Made by a program: the position numbers and the translations under genes
Assembly (NCBI GenBank): GCA_963805505.1
Contig: CAWDUP010000007.1
Coordinates: forward strand, 806,001-870,000
Direction: 5' to 3'
Length of the DNA: 64,000 bases
Source of the DNA: JANPBY01 sp963805505
GTDB lineage: Bacteria; Actinomycetota; Actinomycetes; DATJPE01
Notes under the pieces: generated by a model
The model's database searches: none
Seen by the model: only the letters and a program-made list of their open reading frames with translations
Told to the model about the DNA's origin: nothing
Part shown: in pieces, positions 8,345 through 16,761 of the stretch
How the letters are laid out: the number at the start of each line of letters is the position of its first letter
Position numbering within the stretch: the first letter of the stretch is position 1

Positions 8345-9754
8345 ATGGCGCCGCACCTCTACGATGCACCGGCCGACGCACTCGTGATCTTCGGGATCAC
8401 CGGCGACCTGGCGAGGGTGATGACCTTCCGTTCGCTGTATCGCCTCGAGGCGCGTGGTCTGCTCACGGTCCCGGTCCTCGGGGTTGCCTTCGATGACTGG
8501 GATGTCGACCAACTCCGCGGACGCGCTCGCGAGTCGATCGTCGGGGCCGGTGAGGATCTCGACGAGGAGGTCTTCGCGCGTTTCGCCGCCCGGCTGTCCT
8601 ACATCTGCGGAGACTTCGGCGACCCAGCGACGTACGAGAAGGTAGCCAAGGCCCTGCCCGCGGGCTCACACCCCGTGTTCTACCTCGAGATCCCGCCATC
8701 GTTGTTCGGTCGGGTGACGGCGGGTCTGCACCAGGCGGGACTCACGTCCACCGCTCGCGTCGTCGTCGAGAAGCCCTTCGGACACGACGCCGAGTCAGCT
8801 CGCGCCCTCGCCGCGGAGCTGCATCAGTACATCGACGAGGAGCAGCTCTACCGGATCGACCACTTCCTGGGGAAGACCGGGCTGACCGAGATCCTGCACC
8901 TGCGCTTCGCCAACACCCTGCTCGAGCCGATCTGGAACCGGAACTACGTCCGGTCAGTCCAGATCACCATGGCCGAGACGGTCGGCGTGGAGGACCGAGG
9001 CCACTTCTACGATCCGGTCGGGGCGCTTCGCGACGTCGTGGTCAACCACCTCATGCAGCTGGCGGCATCGGTCGCCATGGAGGCTCCCTCCGCAGGAGAT
9101 CCGCGAACGATCAAGAACGCCAAGGTCGCCGTGTTCCATGCGATGCACGCAGCCGATCCCGCCCACTACGTGCGCGGCCAGTACACCGGGTATCAGGACA
9201 TCGACGGGGTCGCCGACGGATCCGGCACGGAGACCTACGCCGCCGTACGCCTGAACATCGAGAACTGGCGCTGGGAGGGTGTGCCGTTCTTCATCCGCAC
9301 CGGCAAGCGGCTGCCGGTCAAGCAGACCGAGGTCAGGCTCATCTTCAAGCACCCTCCGAAGCTCGGGTTCGAGGTTTGGGACCGACGGATGGACCCCAAC
9401 CAGATCGTCATCCGGGTCGATCCCGAGGCGGGAGTGCGGATCGCCGTGGACGCACAGCGTCACGACTCCGTCGATGCCGCACCAGTCCATCTCGACATGA
9501 CGTTCGCCGACGAGGGAGGAGAGAGCGAGACGCCGTACGAAGTGCTCCTCCTTGCGGCCATGAACGGCGACAGCACCAGGTTCACCCGCCAAGACGGCGT
9601 CGAAGAGACCTGGCGGGTCATGCAGCCCCTGATCGATGACCGACCTCCGGTGACGGCATACCAACCGGGTACCTGGGGTCCTGCGTCCGCAGACAAGCTG
9701 ATCAGCGGGTACGGCGGCTGGCAGGACCCCTGGCGGCCCAGACCCAAGGGGTAG
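8345..9754 (+). CDS. zwf: glucose-6-phosphate dehydrogenase, divergent actinobacterial subfamily
   Basis: Oxidises glucose 6-phosphate to 6-phosphogluconolactone. At 469 aa it is a little shorter than classical Zwf. It keeps the nucleotide-binding FGITGDLAR, EKPFGHD, and the active-site RIDHFLGK near residues 169-176. The segment after GDLA reads RVMTFRSLYRLE where classical enzymes have GDLARRKLLPALY-like sequences, so this belongs to a divergent subfamily and may be a second copy. It starts 1 nt after the aldose epimerase stop, implying translational coupling. No opcA, pgl, tal or tkt is adjacent, unlike the usual pentose-phosphate operon. Coenzyme preference cannot be judged. Confidence 0.88.
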   Translation: MAPHLYDAPADALVIFGITGDLARVMTFRSLYRLEARGLLTVPVLGVAFDDWDVDQLRGRARESIVGAGEDLDEEVFARFAARLSYICGDFGDPATYEKVAKALPAGSHPVFYLEIPPSLFGRVTAGLHQAGLTSTARVVVEKPFGHDAESARALAAELHQYIDEEQLYRIDHFLGKTGLTEILHLRFANTLLEPIWNRNYVRSVQITMAETVGVEDRGHFYDPVGALRDVVVNHLMQLAASVAMEAPSAGDPRTIKNAKVAVFHAMHAADPAHYVRGQYTGYQDIDGVADGSGTETYAAVRLNIENWRWEGVPFFIRTGKRLPVKQTEVRLIFKHPPKLGFEVWDRRMDPNQIVIRVDPEAGVRIAVDAQRHDSVDAAPVHLDMTFADEGGESETPYEVLLLAAMNGDSTRFTRQDGVEETWRVMQPLIDDRPPVTAYQPGTWGPASADKLISGYGGWQDPWRPRPKG

Positions 9755-9797
9755 ATCTCGAGTCGCGACAAGGCTCGGAGCAGGGCACCATCGACGG

Positions 9798-10685
9798 GTG
9801 AAGATCGTCGTGAGCGGAGCGTCCGGCCTGATGGGGTCCGCGTTGGTCCCGTCCCTGCGCAAGGACGGTCACGAGGTATCGAGGCTGGTGCGGCGCCGCG
9901 CGGCCGCCGCCGACGAGATCTTCTGGGATCCCATGCGTGAGGAGATCGATGCGGCGGGCCTCGTCGGCACCGACGCGGTGATCAACCTCGCCGGCGCCGG
10001 CATCGGCGACCACCGATGGACCGACACCTATCGACGCGAGATTCTCGACAGCCGTGTCCTGGGCACCAAGACGTTGACGCGCGCTATGGCTGACCTCCAT
10101 CCGGCCCCGTCGGTGTTCGTGGGTGGCAACGCCATCGGCTACTACGGCGACACCGGAGACCTCGAGGTCGACGAGGACGGCCCCAAGGGCGAGGGGTTTG
10201 CCTCCGACGTCGTCGCGGCGGCCGAGCAGGCGGCGCAGCCTGCTCGTGACGCCGGGATCAGGGTCGTCTCAGCCCGATCGGGACTTGTGGTCGCCGCCGG
10301 CGGCGGAGCCTGGGCACGGATGATCCCGTTGTTCAAGCTCGGGCTCGGTGGTCGCCTCGGGTCGGGCCAGCAGTGGTGGTCAACGATCTCTCTTGCCGAC
10401 CAGGTGGCCGCGCTGACCTGGTTGGTGAGCAACCCGGGGCTGAGCGGGCCAGTGAACCTCACCGCACCGGAGTCGATCCGCAACGTGGACATGACCAAGG
10501 CGATGGGGCACCTGCTGCACCGACCGACGGTTTTCGTGGTGCCGGCGTTTGCCTTGCGGACGGCTCTCGGCGGTTTTTCCTCCGAGGTGCTGCGCAGCAC
10601 CAAGGTGAGCCCCGGCAAGCTCGTTCACTCCGGGTTCAGGTTCAGCCACCCGACGTTTCCTGAAGCCTTCGCCAGCGTGCTCTGA
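9798..10685 (+). CDS. TIGR01777 family NAD(P)-binding epimerase (SDR39U1-like)
   Basis: A 295-aa atypical short-chain dehydrogenase. It shows the Rossmann motif SGASGLMGSALV at the start, INLAGAGIGDHRW, the RVLGTKTL helix, and IGYYGDTGD containing the YYG signature. Near the C terminus WSTISLADQVAA and GPVNLTAPE are typical of TIGR01777. The substrate of this family is not established. In other actinobacteria it lies next to sucB and lipB. Here the epimerase/G6PD pair is inserted between. A CACCAT hexamer 6 nt before the GTG may be a leaderless promoter, but it is weak. The downstream neighbour converges on it. Confidence 0.9.
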   Translation: MKIVVSGASGLMGSALVPSLRKDGHEVSRLVRRRAAAADEIFWDPMREEIDAAGLVGTDAVINLAGAGIGDHRWTDTYRREILDSRVLGTKTLTRAMADLHPAPSVFVGGNAIGYYGDTGDLEVDEDGPKGEGFASDVVAAAEQAAQPARDAGIRVVSARSGLVVAAGGGAWARMIPLFKLGLGGRLGSGQQWWSTISLADQVAALTWLVSNPGLSGPVNLTAPESIRNVDMTKAMGHLLHRPTVFVVPAFALRTALGGFSSEVLRSTKVSPGKLVHSGFRFSHPTFPEAFASVL

Positions 10686-10716
10686 CACAGTGGTTGGCCT
10701 GTCAAGGGTCGGCCGG

Positions 10717-11985
10717 TCAACGGCTGGTTGCAGTCACCTTGGCGATCCGCCAGCCGTCAGCGCTGGCTTCGAGCCGGATCACCCAGCGCCTCGAGGCACG
10801 AGCAGGGCGACGTTCGACCACAGTGCCGTCACTCGATCGCAGAGTGTGCGGGCGGAGACGGTCGACGACGAGAAGCTCGACCCGCTTGTCAGTGACCGAG
10901 CGGGGCCGCACTGAAACCAGCTCGGTATGCCAGCCTCGCACCACGATGTCGGCCGTGTTGAGTGCGCCCAGCAATGCACGGTCGCGGCGGTAGGCCGAGC
11001 TGCCGGGCGCATCGAAGTTGGCTGCCCGATCCGGCTGAGGTGCCGCCAGCGCTCGACCGCGGGCGGCGTCCAGGCCGGCCAGCACGGCCGTCCAGTGCTG
11101 CGCCGCGGGAGTCGAAGTTGGCGTCGGAGTAGGAGTCGGAGTGGGAGTGGGGGTGGGAGTAGGTACCGGCGTCGAAGTCTCCTCCAACGGGACCTCTGGG
11201 GAGCGCGCGGACGCCTCGTCCCAAGGTGGCAGGGGAGGACGCGAGGCCCCGGGCGAGAGCACGGCGGGGGCCGGTTGGGGTGAGACCAGGTGGGCGCCCA
11301 GCGTCGAGGCAGCGAAGACCGCTGCGCAGCCGGCCAGGACGAGGACACCGACGCGGTGCACCCGACGCCCCTTCCGCCCTCGCCGACTGGGAGCGAGGCG
11401 GGTCGCCTCGCCCACCATGGCTGTTGCCAGCGATGCCGCATCGAGCTTGCCGTCGCGCGCCTGGCCGGCGACCCGCGCGTAGCTGCCGCCAAGATCCTCG
11501 CCAACGATCGCCAGGGCCAGCTCGCCGAGCGCGGCGACGTCTCGCGTCCGCTCTGCCTCCGGACCCCCTCGGGCGCAGGTCGCGTCGAGCAGCACCGTGT
11601 CTCCTGGGCCGAGGAGGATGCGAGCGGCGCGCAGGTCGCCGTGCACGAGGCCATCGGCATGCAGTGCGCCAACAGCCGACGCAACCCGGCCCAGCCAGGA
11701 CGCCGCCTCGTCGACGGGGACGCCACCGAGACGTTCGAGTCGACGGTCGAGGCCGCTGCCGGAGATGTACGGCATGACCGTCCACCGCGCTCCCCCACGG
11801 TCCGTGACGGAGCCCAGGACAGCCAGCATCCCCTCGTGCTCGGGCAGCGTAGGTGGGCGGCTTCCGAACCGAACCACAACCCAGGTTCCGTCGTCGGCCC
11901 TTGCCACCCACGGCGGGTTCGGTCCTCGCCCAAGAGGTCTGGTGATGCTCATCCCGGGCAGGGTTGGAGGGATCTGGGAAGCCAT
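10717..11985 (-). CDS. membrane pseudokinase-like protein with extracellular domain
   Basis: A 422-aa protein with an N-terminal Ser/Thr-kinase-like fold at about 10-195, a basic juxtamembrane stretch (SRRGRKGRRVHR), one membrane segment at about 211-233, a Pro-rich spacer with a Thr-Pro repeat at 272-293, and an exported C-terminal domain of about 125 aa. The catalytic loop is LVHGDLRAARILL (HGD 115-117). The Asn that should follow is Arg, the DFG is replaced by DAT (134-136), and the usual VAIK Lys position reads VVVRF. It is therefore probably unable to phosphorylate and would act as a sensor or scaffold, perhaps in cell-wall control. The ligand is unknown. A CAGGCT hexamer 6 nt before the ATG supports the start. 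Confidence 0.75.
   Translation of the reverse strand: MASQIPPTLPGMSITRPLGRGPNPPWVARADDGTWVVVRFGSRPPTLPEHEGMLAVLGSVTDRGGARWTVMPYISGSGLDRRLERLGGVPVDEAASWLGRVASAVGALHADGLVHGDLRAARILLGPGDTVLLDATCARGGPEAERTRDVAALGELALAIVGEDLGGSYARVAGQARDGKLDAASLATAMVGEATRLAPSRRGRKGRRVHRVGVLVLAGCAAVFAASTLGAHLVSPQPAPAVLSPGASRPPLPPWDEASARSPEVPLEETSTPVPTPTPTPTPTPTPTPTSTPAAQHWTAVLAGLDAARGRALAAPQPDRAANFDAPGSSAYRRDRALLGALNTADIVVRGWHTELVSVRPRSVTDKRVELLVVDRLRPHTLRSSDGTVVERRPARASRRWVIRLEASADGWRIAKVTATSR
11107..11172 (-). repeat. Thr-Pro dipeptide repeat tract in the pseudokinase gene
   Basis: On the minus strand a run of near-identical ACx CCx codon pairs encodes about nine consecutive PT units (residues 272-293). It links the membrane segment to the exported domain. 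Such hexanucleotide tracts vary in length by slippage, and Thr-Pro linkers are common sites of O-mannosylation in actinobacterial exported proteins. Confidence 0.85.
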
Positions 11986-11991
11986 CGGTCC

Positions 11992-11997
11992 AGCCTG
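11992..11997 (-). promoter_or_regulatory. -10 hexamer of the pseudokinase gene, leaderless start
   Basis: CAGGCT on the minus strand, 6 nt before the ATG at 11985. Confidence 0.4.
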
Positions 11998-12075
11998 GCC
12001 CTTGTTGCACCACCCGCGAGCGGGTCATCCACAGGCAGCCTCCCTAGGCCGGTCAGGGAGCTGGACGCCGCCTGG

Positions 12076-12081
12076 CAGACT
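12076..12081 (+). promoter_or_regulatory. -10 hexamer of the S51 peptidase-aroA operon
   Basis: CAGACT, 7 nt before the ATG at 12089. The 103-bp gap here also holds the divergent pseudokinase promoter. Confidence 0.4.
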
Positions 12082-12088
12082 CAGGGCA

Positions 12089-12814
12089 ATGACGCCTACC
12101 CCTCGTATCCTCGCCACCAGTGGCGGTTTCCTGGCCGGCGATGCCTACCGCACGATGCGCCCGGGCGGCTTGGTGGCCGAGGCCTTGCGGTTGTCTGGGG
12201 CCGAGCGCCCGAAGGTCTGCTTGGTGATGACTGCCAGCAGCGACGATGCCGGCTACCTGCTATCCACCTTCGACGCCTTTCGCGGCTGGTCGGTTGACGT
12301 GTCCCATCTGCGCCTGACGATGATGCCCAACGCGGAGCCACGAGAGCTGATCCTCGGCGCGGACGTGGTCTGGGTCGGTGGTGGATCCGTGGCCAACCTG
12401 CTCGCCCTGTGGCGGCTGCATGGGGTTGATGAGGTCATGCGAGAGGCCTGGGAGGCGGGAGTCATTCTCAGCGGCGTGAGCGCGGGGTCGATCTGCTGGC
12501 ACGTCGGCGGTCCGACCGACTCCTTCGGACCCGATCTCGTGCCGGTCACGAACGGGCTAGCTCTGCTGCCCTACGGCAACGGCGTCCACTACGACTCCGA
12601 GGAGCAGCGTCGGCCGCTTCTGCAGCGCCTGGTCGCCGAGGGCACCCTCCCTGTGTCCTACGCCACCGACGACGGCACGGGCGTTCTGTATGAGGGAACC
12701 GAGCCCGTCGCCGTCGTCGAGGACACTGCCGACTCGGGCAAGGCGGCCTACCGCGTGGAGCTCGCCGACGGGGCGGTCATCGAGACCCGGCTCGAGCCAG
12801 GCGCCATCCGGTGA
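12089..12814 (+). CDS. peptidase S51 family protein (dipeptidase E/cyanophycinase-like)
   Basis: A 241-aa Ser peptidase of the PC clan. The nucleophile is Ser131 in LSGVSAGSICW, inside the G-x-S-A-G elbow of the S51 family. DVVWVGGGSVANLLALW corresponds to the conserved VGGGNT/F region. A His is visible in NGVHYDSEEQ. The open frame runs far upstream, but ATG 12089 follows a -10-like CAGACT by 7 nt and gives the normal family length. The stop overlaps the aroA GTG by 4 nt. Dipeptidase E prefers Asp-X dipeptides and cyanophycinase cuts beta-Asp-Arg. Which applies here is unknown, and no cyanophycin synthetase is in the window. Confidence 0.82.
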   Translation: MTPTPRILATSGGFLAGDAYRTMRPGGLVAEALRLSGAERPKVCLVMTASSDDAGYLLSTFDAFRGWSVDVSHLRLTMMPNAEPRELILGADVVWVGGGSVANLLALWRLHGVDEVMREAWEAGVILSGVSAGSICWHVGGPTDSFGPDLVPVTNGLALLPYGNGVHYDSEEQRRPLLQRLVAEGTLPVSYATDDGTGVLYEGTEPVAVVEDTADSGKAAYRVELADGAVIETRLEPGAIR

Positions 12815-14103
12815 ATGACCGACCGTCAACGGTCTCTGTCCCGGGAGGTCATCGGCTGCACGGCTCGCTGAGGGTCCCTGGTGACAAGTCGGTGTCGCAC
12901 CGCGCGCTGCTGCTCGCCGCCCTCGCGAAAGGTCGATCAACAGTTCATGGTCTGAGCTCGGGCCTCGACGTGGTGCACACCAGGACCATCATCGAGGCGC
13001 TTGGAGCAGCAACGGCTCAGGACGGTGACGCGCTGGTCGTGACCGGCGGTGAGCTGCACGAGCCGACGACCGTGCTCGACGTCGGCAACTCGGGCACCGG
13101 GATCCGGCTGCTCGCGGGGCTCGTGTCTGGGCTGGCCATGACCTGCACGCTCACCGGGGACAGCTCGGTGCGGGCTCGCCCGATGGAACGGATCACTATC
13201 CCGCTCAGGCTCATGGGGGCGCGAATCGACGGCCGCGAGGACGGTCGGTTGGCCCCCTTGACCATCTCCGGGGGCGCTCTGCGCGGAATCGACTTCACGC
13301 CCCCCATGGCCAGCGCCCAGGTGAAGTCTGCCGTGCTGTTGGCCGGAGTCCACGCTGCTGGACAGACCGTTGTTCGAGAACCGGTACCCACCCGCCGGCA
13401 CACGGAGGAGATGTTGCGAGAACGCGGCGTCAGCGTGATCACCGTCCCTGACGGGACAGGGGGCGACATCATCACGCTGGAACCCGGGCCGCTGTCTCCA
13501 GGAAGGATCAACGTGCCGGGTGATCCCTCTCAGGCCGCCTTCTGGATCTGTGCTGCGGCAGCCCTGCCCGGCAGCGACCTGAGCATCGAAGGGCTCTACC
13601 TGTCCAAGCAGCGCAGCGCCTTCCTGGGAGTGCTGCTCCGGATGGGCGCAGACCTGGAGGTCCAGGAGAGCACGGGGACGGTCCACGTTGCGGGAGCAGA
13701 GCTTCGGGGCACCATCATCGAACCCGTCGAGGTGTCAGATCTCGTTGACGAGATCCCCGCCTTGGCGGTTGCGGCAGCGTTGGCTGTCGAAGGATCGTTG
13801 GACGTTCGGGGCGCAGCCGAGCTGCGGACCAAGGAGAGTGACCGGATCGACACCACGGCCGCCATGCTGCACGAGCTCGGAGGAACCGTTGAGACCTGGT
13901 CAGATCGGTTGGTGGTGCACGGCGGCGCCCCTCTGCATGGCGGAACCGTCTATTCACACGGCGATCACCGCATCGCCATGGCGGCGGCGGTCGCCGCGTG
14001 CGGGCTTTCCCGCGGGGAGGCGGTGACCATCGACGGGTGGAACTGCGTGGCCACCAGCTACCCCGGCTTCCTGGACGACCTCACCGCGGCCACCGCGGAC
14101 TGA
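12811..14103 (+). CDS. aroA: 3-phosphoshikimate 1-carboxyvinyltransferase (EPSP synthase)
   Basis: Transfers enolpyruvyl from PEP to shikimate 3-phosphate in the shikimate pathway. It is 430 aa. The sequence shows VPGDKSVSHRALLL at the N terminus (Lys and Ser for substrate), DVGNSGTGIRLL, RPMERI, ASAQVKSAVLL, RTKESDRI and HGDHRIAMA. The NSGTGIR loop and SVSHRAL segment look more like the Bacillus/CP4 (class II) type than the class I LGNAGTAMRPL pattern, which bears on glyphosate sensitivity. It is translationally coupled (4-nt overlap) to a peptidase instead of sitting with other aromatic genes, so it may be either the sole or a second EPSP synthase. Confidence 0.93.
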   Translation: MNDRPSTVSVPGGHRLHGSLRVPGDKSVSHRALLLAALAKGRSTVHGLSSGLDVVHTRTIIEALGAATAQDGDALVVTGGELHEPTTVLDVGNSGTGIRLLAGLVSGLAMTCTLTGDSSVRARPMERITIPLRLMGARIDGREDGRLAPLTISGGALRGIDFTPPMASAQVKSAVLLAGVHAAGQTVVREPVPTRRHTEEMLRERGVSVITVPDGTGGDIITLEPGPLSPGRINVPGDPSQAAFWICAAAALPGSDLSIEGLYLSKQRSAFLGVLLRMGADLEVQESTGTVHVAGAELRGTIIEPVEVSDLVDEIPALAVAAALAVEGSLDVRGAAELRTKESDRIDTTAAMLHELGGTVETWSDRLVVHGGAPLHGGTVYSHGDHRIAMAAAVAACGLSRGEAVTIDGWNCVATSYPGFLDDLTAATAD

Positions 14104-14132
14104 CCCGCACGACAAGGTGCTCCCGGCAGCCT

Positions 14133-14573
14133 TCAGGGAGCCCCGTCCTCATCTCCTGGTTCTGGCACGACCCGACGGTGAGTGGCCATCCAGAACTGGA
14201 GCCCGATCATCAGCAGGTAGGTCACCGTCGCGGTGAAACCCACCAACGGCCACACGACAGGACCGTGCACCAGCCTGGTGAGCAACCAGGTCAGCAGGAT
14301 GCTCAAGCCGACGGACGGAAAATGCACGCCGCCCCATACCCGGATGTCGCCGCGCGCACCCGGCGCCAGCACGCCGTTGATGCTCCCGAACGCGAAAGCT
14401 CCCACTGCTCCGAACCCGAGCACCGCCCCAGCGAGGAGCAGGACTGCATCAAGTGCGGTCGGCAAGCCGGCTGCATGAGTGGTCACAGCTCCAGCCGTCC
14501 AGAGGGTCAGCGTGTAGCCGTATGGCGCCGCGCTGGCCGCCACGACGGCGCGGAGGTGATGGCGGTAATCCAT
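14133..14573 (-). CDS. small membrane protein of unknown function
   Basis: A 146-aa protein with about four hydrophobic helices, at roughly residues 8-30, 38-62, 76-98 and 100-122 from the ATG at 14573. It ends in a charged tail (PEPGDEDGAP). I do not recognise a family. A longer reading to 14696 is possible, but its first 41 residues are Arg-rich and overlap the dinG frame, so the internal ATG is preferred. It lies 32 nt downstream of dinG on the same strand and converges with aroA. It may be co-transcribed with dinG without functional connection. Confidence 0.6.
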   Translation of the reverse strand: MDYRHHLRAVVAASAAPYGYTLTLWTAGAVTTHAAGLPTALDAVLLLAGAVLGFGAVGAFAFGSINGVLAPGARGDIRVWGGVHFPSVGLSILLTWLLTRLVHGPVVWPLVGFTATVTYLLMIGLQFWMATHRRVVPEPGDEDGAP

Positions 14574-14605
14574 GCAACCCGACCAATGCTGGACGACAAG
14601 GTGAT

Positions 14606-16729
14606 CTATCGGGACGGTAGTCCAACGCCCGTGTCTTCGGCGGCGGCAAGGCGCTGGAGGGCTCCGCGTGCCACCTCGGGATTCTCGGTTCGCCAAAACG
14701 GTGGCATCGAAGAGACCAGGAACGTCGCGTACCGCGCCGTGGCGAGCCTCGAGTCGAGCACCGCCACCACACCCCGATCCGTGACGGTCCGGATCAGCCG
14801 ACCGCTGCCCTGAGCCAAGAGCAGCGCCGCCGTCGTGGCAGACACGGCCATGAAACCGTTGCCACCGACCTTGGCCACCGCACGGGCCCTGGCCACGGCG
14901 AGCGGATCGTCAGGACGTGGGAAGGGGATCCGGTCGATGACGACCAACCTGCACGACTCTCCCGGCACATCGACTCCCTGCCACAGCGACAGGGTCCCGA
15001 ACAAGGAAGCGTCGCGGTCGTCCGCAAATGATCGGACCAGCTCGGCAGTGGCATCCTCCCCCTGGCACAGGACCGGTGTCGCCAGCCGCACCCGCATCTG
15101 CTCGCTGGCTTGTTCGGCAGCCCGCATCGAGGAGAACAACCCCAGCGCGCCACCCCCGGAGGACTCGATCAGTTCGGCGAGCTCGTCGAGGGTCTCTTCG
15201 GCCAAGCCGTTACGGCCGGGCGGGGGGAGGTGACGAGCCACGTAGAGAATCCCCTGCGTGGCATAGGAGAACGGCGAGCCGACGTCCAACCCGGTCCAGT
15301 CAGGAGCGTCGTCTCCGAGCAGCCCAAGCTTGCCGGCAACCGGATCGAAAGATCCCCCCAGCGTCAATGTCGCGCTGGTGAGGATCGCTTTCCGGTCCCC
15401 GAACAACTTGTCCTTCAGCAGTCCTGCTACCGACAGCGGAGCCCTCCACAAAGTCGGGGGGCGACGCTCAGAAACGGTGGTCCAGACGACGTCATGTTCC
15501 CCGGCCGCCACCACCCGGCCGGCGATCTCCCACACTTCCTCTACCGCCGCCTTGGCCTGAACCCGAGCTGCCTGGTCTCCCCCATCAGCCCCGGCCGACT
15601 CGCTGTCGACCCCCTCCTTGCCGCCACGGCCACCGGAGAACCCGCTGACTGCGAGATGGCCAGCGTCGCGTACGGCGACCAGCGCGTCGAACAGCTCACC
15701 CTTGAGCGCTTCCACCCGGCCCGGTTCCGCCGCCGCCAGGGCGTCCTCGAGGAATCCCGCAGCAACGATCAACGCGTCGTGGGTCTGGGCGTCTACGTGC
15801 TTGCGCGCGCGTCGCGCGGCCCGCTCGACCATGCCGGCGGTCAGCTCGTCGGTGATCGCCTGGGTGGCCCGGTCGACCAGCTCATGGCCCTCGTCGACGA
15901 TGACGACATCATGCTCTGGCAGCAGGGGGATCCCACTCATGGCATCGATGGCGAGCATCGCGTGGTTGGTGACGACGACATCAGCCCGCCGGGCGGCTTC
16001 GCGTGCTGCCTCGGAGAAGCAGTCGGCGACGTAGGGGCAGCGGCTGGGCCCGAGGCACTCCGAGGCCGTGACCGACAACGATCGCCAGGCACGATCCGCG
16101 GGAGCAGGGACCAGCTCGTCTCGATCGCCCGTCTCGGTCTCGTCAGCCCAGGCCCGGATGCGCTGGACGTCGCGACCCAAGGGTGTGGTTGGTGCGGGCT
16201 CGAACAACGTGTCACCTTCGTCGGCCGGCGAGCCCTCGGCCAGCCGGTGGGCGCACAGGTAGTGGTGGCGACCCTTGAGGATCGCAAATGTGGGCCGACG
16301 ATCCAGGAGGGGTTCCAGGGCATCTGCGACAACCGGCAGGTCACGTTCGACGAGCTGTCGCTGCAAGGCGATCGTTGCAGTGGCAATGACCACCGCAGAG
16401 TCCTGGGTCACCGCGTGCTGCGCCGCAGGAACGAGATAGGCCAACGACTTTCCGGTCCCTGTACCCGCCTGGACGAGCAGATGTTCGCCGCCCCCGACAG
16501 CGTGGGCAACAGCCGTAGCCATCGTGCCCTGACCCGTTCGAGGACTCCCCCCGATCGATTCGACGGCGGCCGCGAGACCGGTGAGAACGTCGGAGTCGGC
16601 AGCTGTGTCGGCTCCGTCCGGGCTGTCGGAGACGCTCGCTTCGTCGGACACTTCGCTCACCTGCACACCGTACGGCCGACGGCGGGTGACGCTTCGGTGC
16701 CCGGCATCTGCTGTGGACGCGTCAGCCAC
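14606..16729 (-). CDS. dinG: DinG/XPD-family ATP-dependent DNA helicase
   Basis: A 707-aa superfamily 2, 5'-3' helicase predicted to carry a 4Fe-4S cluster. Walker A is AGTGTGKSLAYLVPA at about 88-102 and the DEAH-type box is VDEGH. Four Cys suited to the cluster appear in GRHHYLCAHR and CLGPSRCPYVADCF. Motifs V and VI near the C terminus read WQGVDVPG and QGSGRLIRTVTDRG. E. coli DinG unwinds R-loops and D-loops and is SOS-induced. No LexA box was seen here, but the promoter region was not clear. The first 45 residues are low-complexity and a downstream start is possible. The gene lies 32 nt after hflX on the same strand. Confidence 0.9.
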   Translation of the reverse strand: MADASTADAGHRSVTRRRPYGVQVSEVSDEASVSDSPDGADTAADSDVLTGLAAAVESIGGSPRTGQGTMATAVAHAVGGGEHLLVQAGTGTGKSLAYLVPAAQHAVTQDSAVVIATATIALQRQLVERDLPVVADALEPLLDRRPTFAILKGRHHYLCAHRLAEGSPADEGDTLFEPAPTTPLGRDVQRIRAWADETETGDRDELVPAPADRAWRSLSVTASECLGPSRCPYVADCFSEAAREAARRADVVVTNHAMLAIDAMSGIPLLPEHDVVIVDEGHELVDRATQAITDELTAGMVERAARRARKHVDAQTHDALIVAAGFLEDALAAAEPGRVEALKGELFDALVAVRDAGHLAVSGFSGGRGGKEGVDSESAGADGGDQAARVQAKAAVEEVWEIAGRVVAAGEHDVVWTTVSERRPPTLWRAPLSVAGLLKDKLFGDRKAILTSATLTLGGSFDPVAGKLGLLGDDAPDWTGLDVGSPFSYATQGILYVARHLPPPGRNGLAEETLDELAELIESSGGGALGLFSSMRAAEQASEQMRVRLATPVLCQGEDATAELVRSFADDRDASLFGTLSLWQGVDVPGESCRLVVIDRIPFPRPDDPLAVARARAVAKVGGNGFMAVSATTAALLLAQGSGRLIRTVTDRGVVAVLDSRLATARYATFLVSSMPPFWRTENPEVARGALQRLAAAEDTGVGLPSR

Positions 16730-16761
16730 GGCGGAACGCGTGGTGCAGCGCGTCGAGGCTG

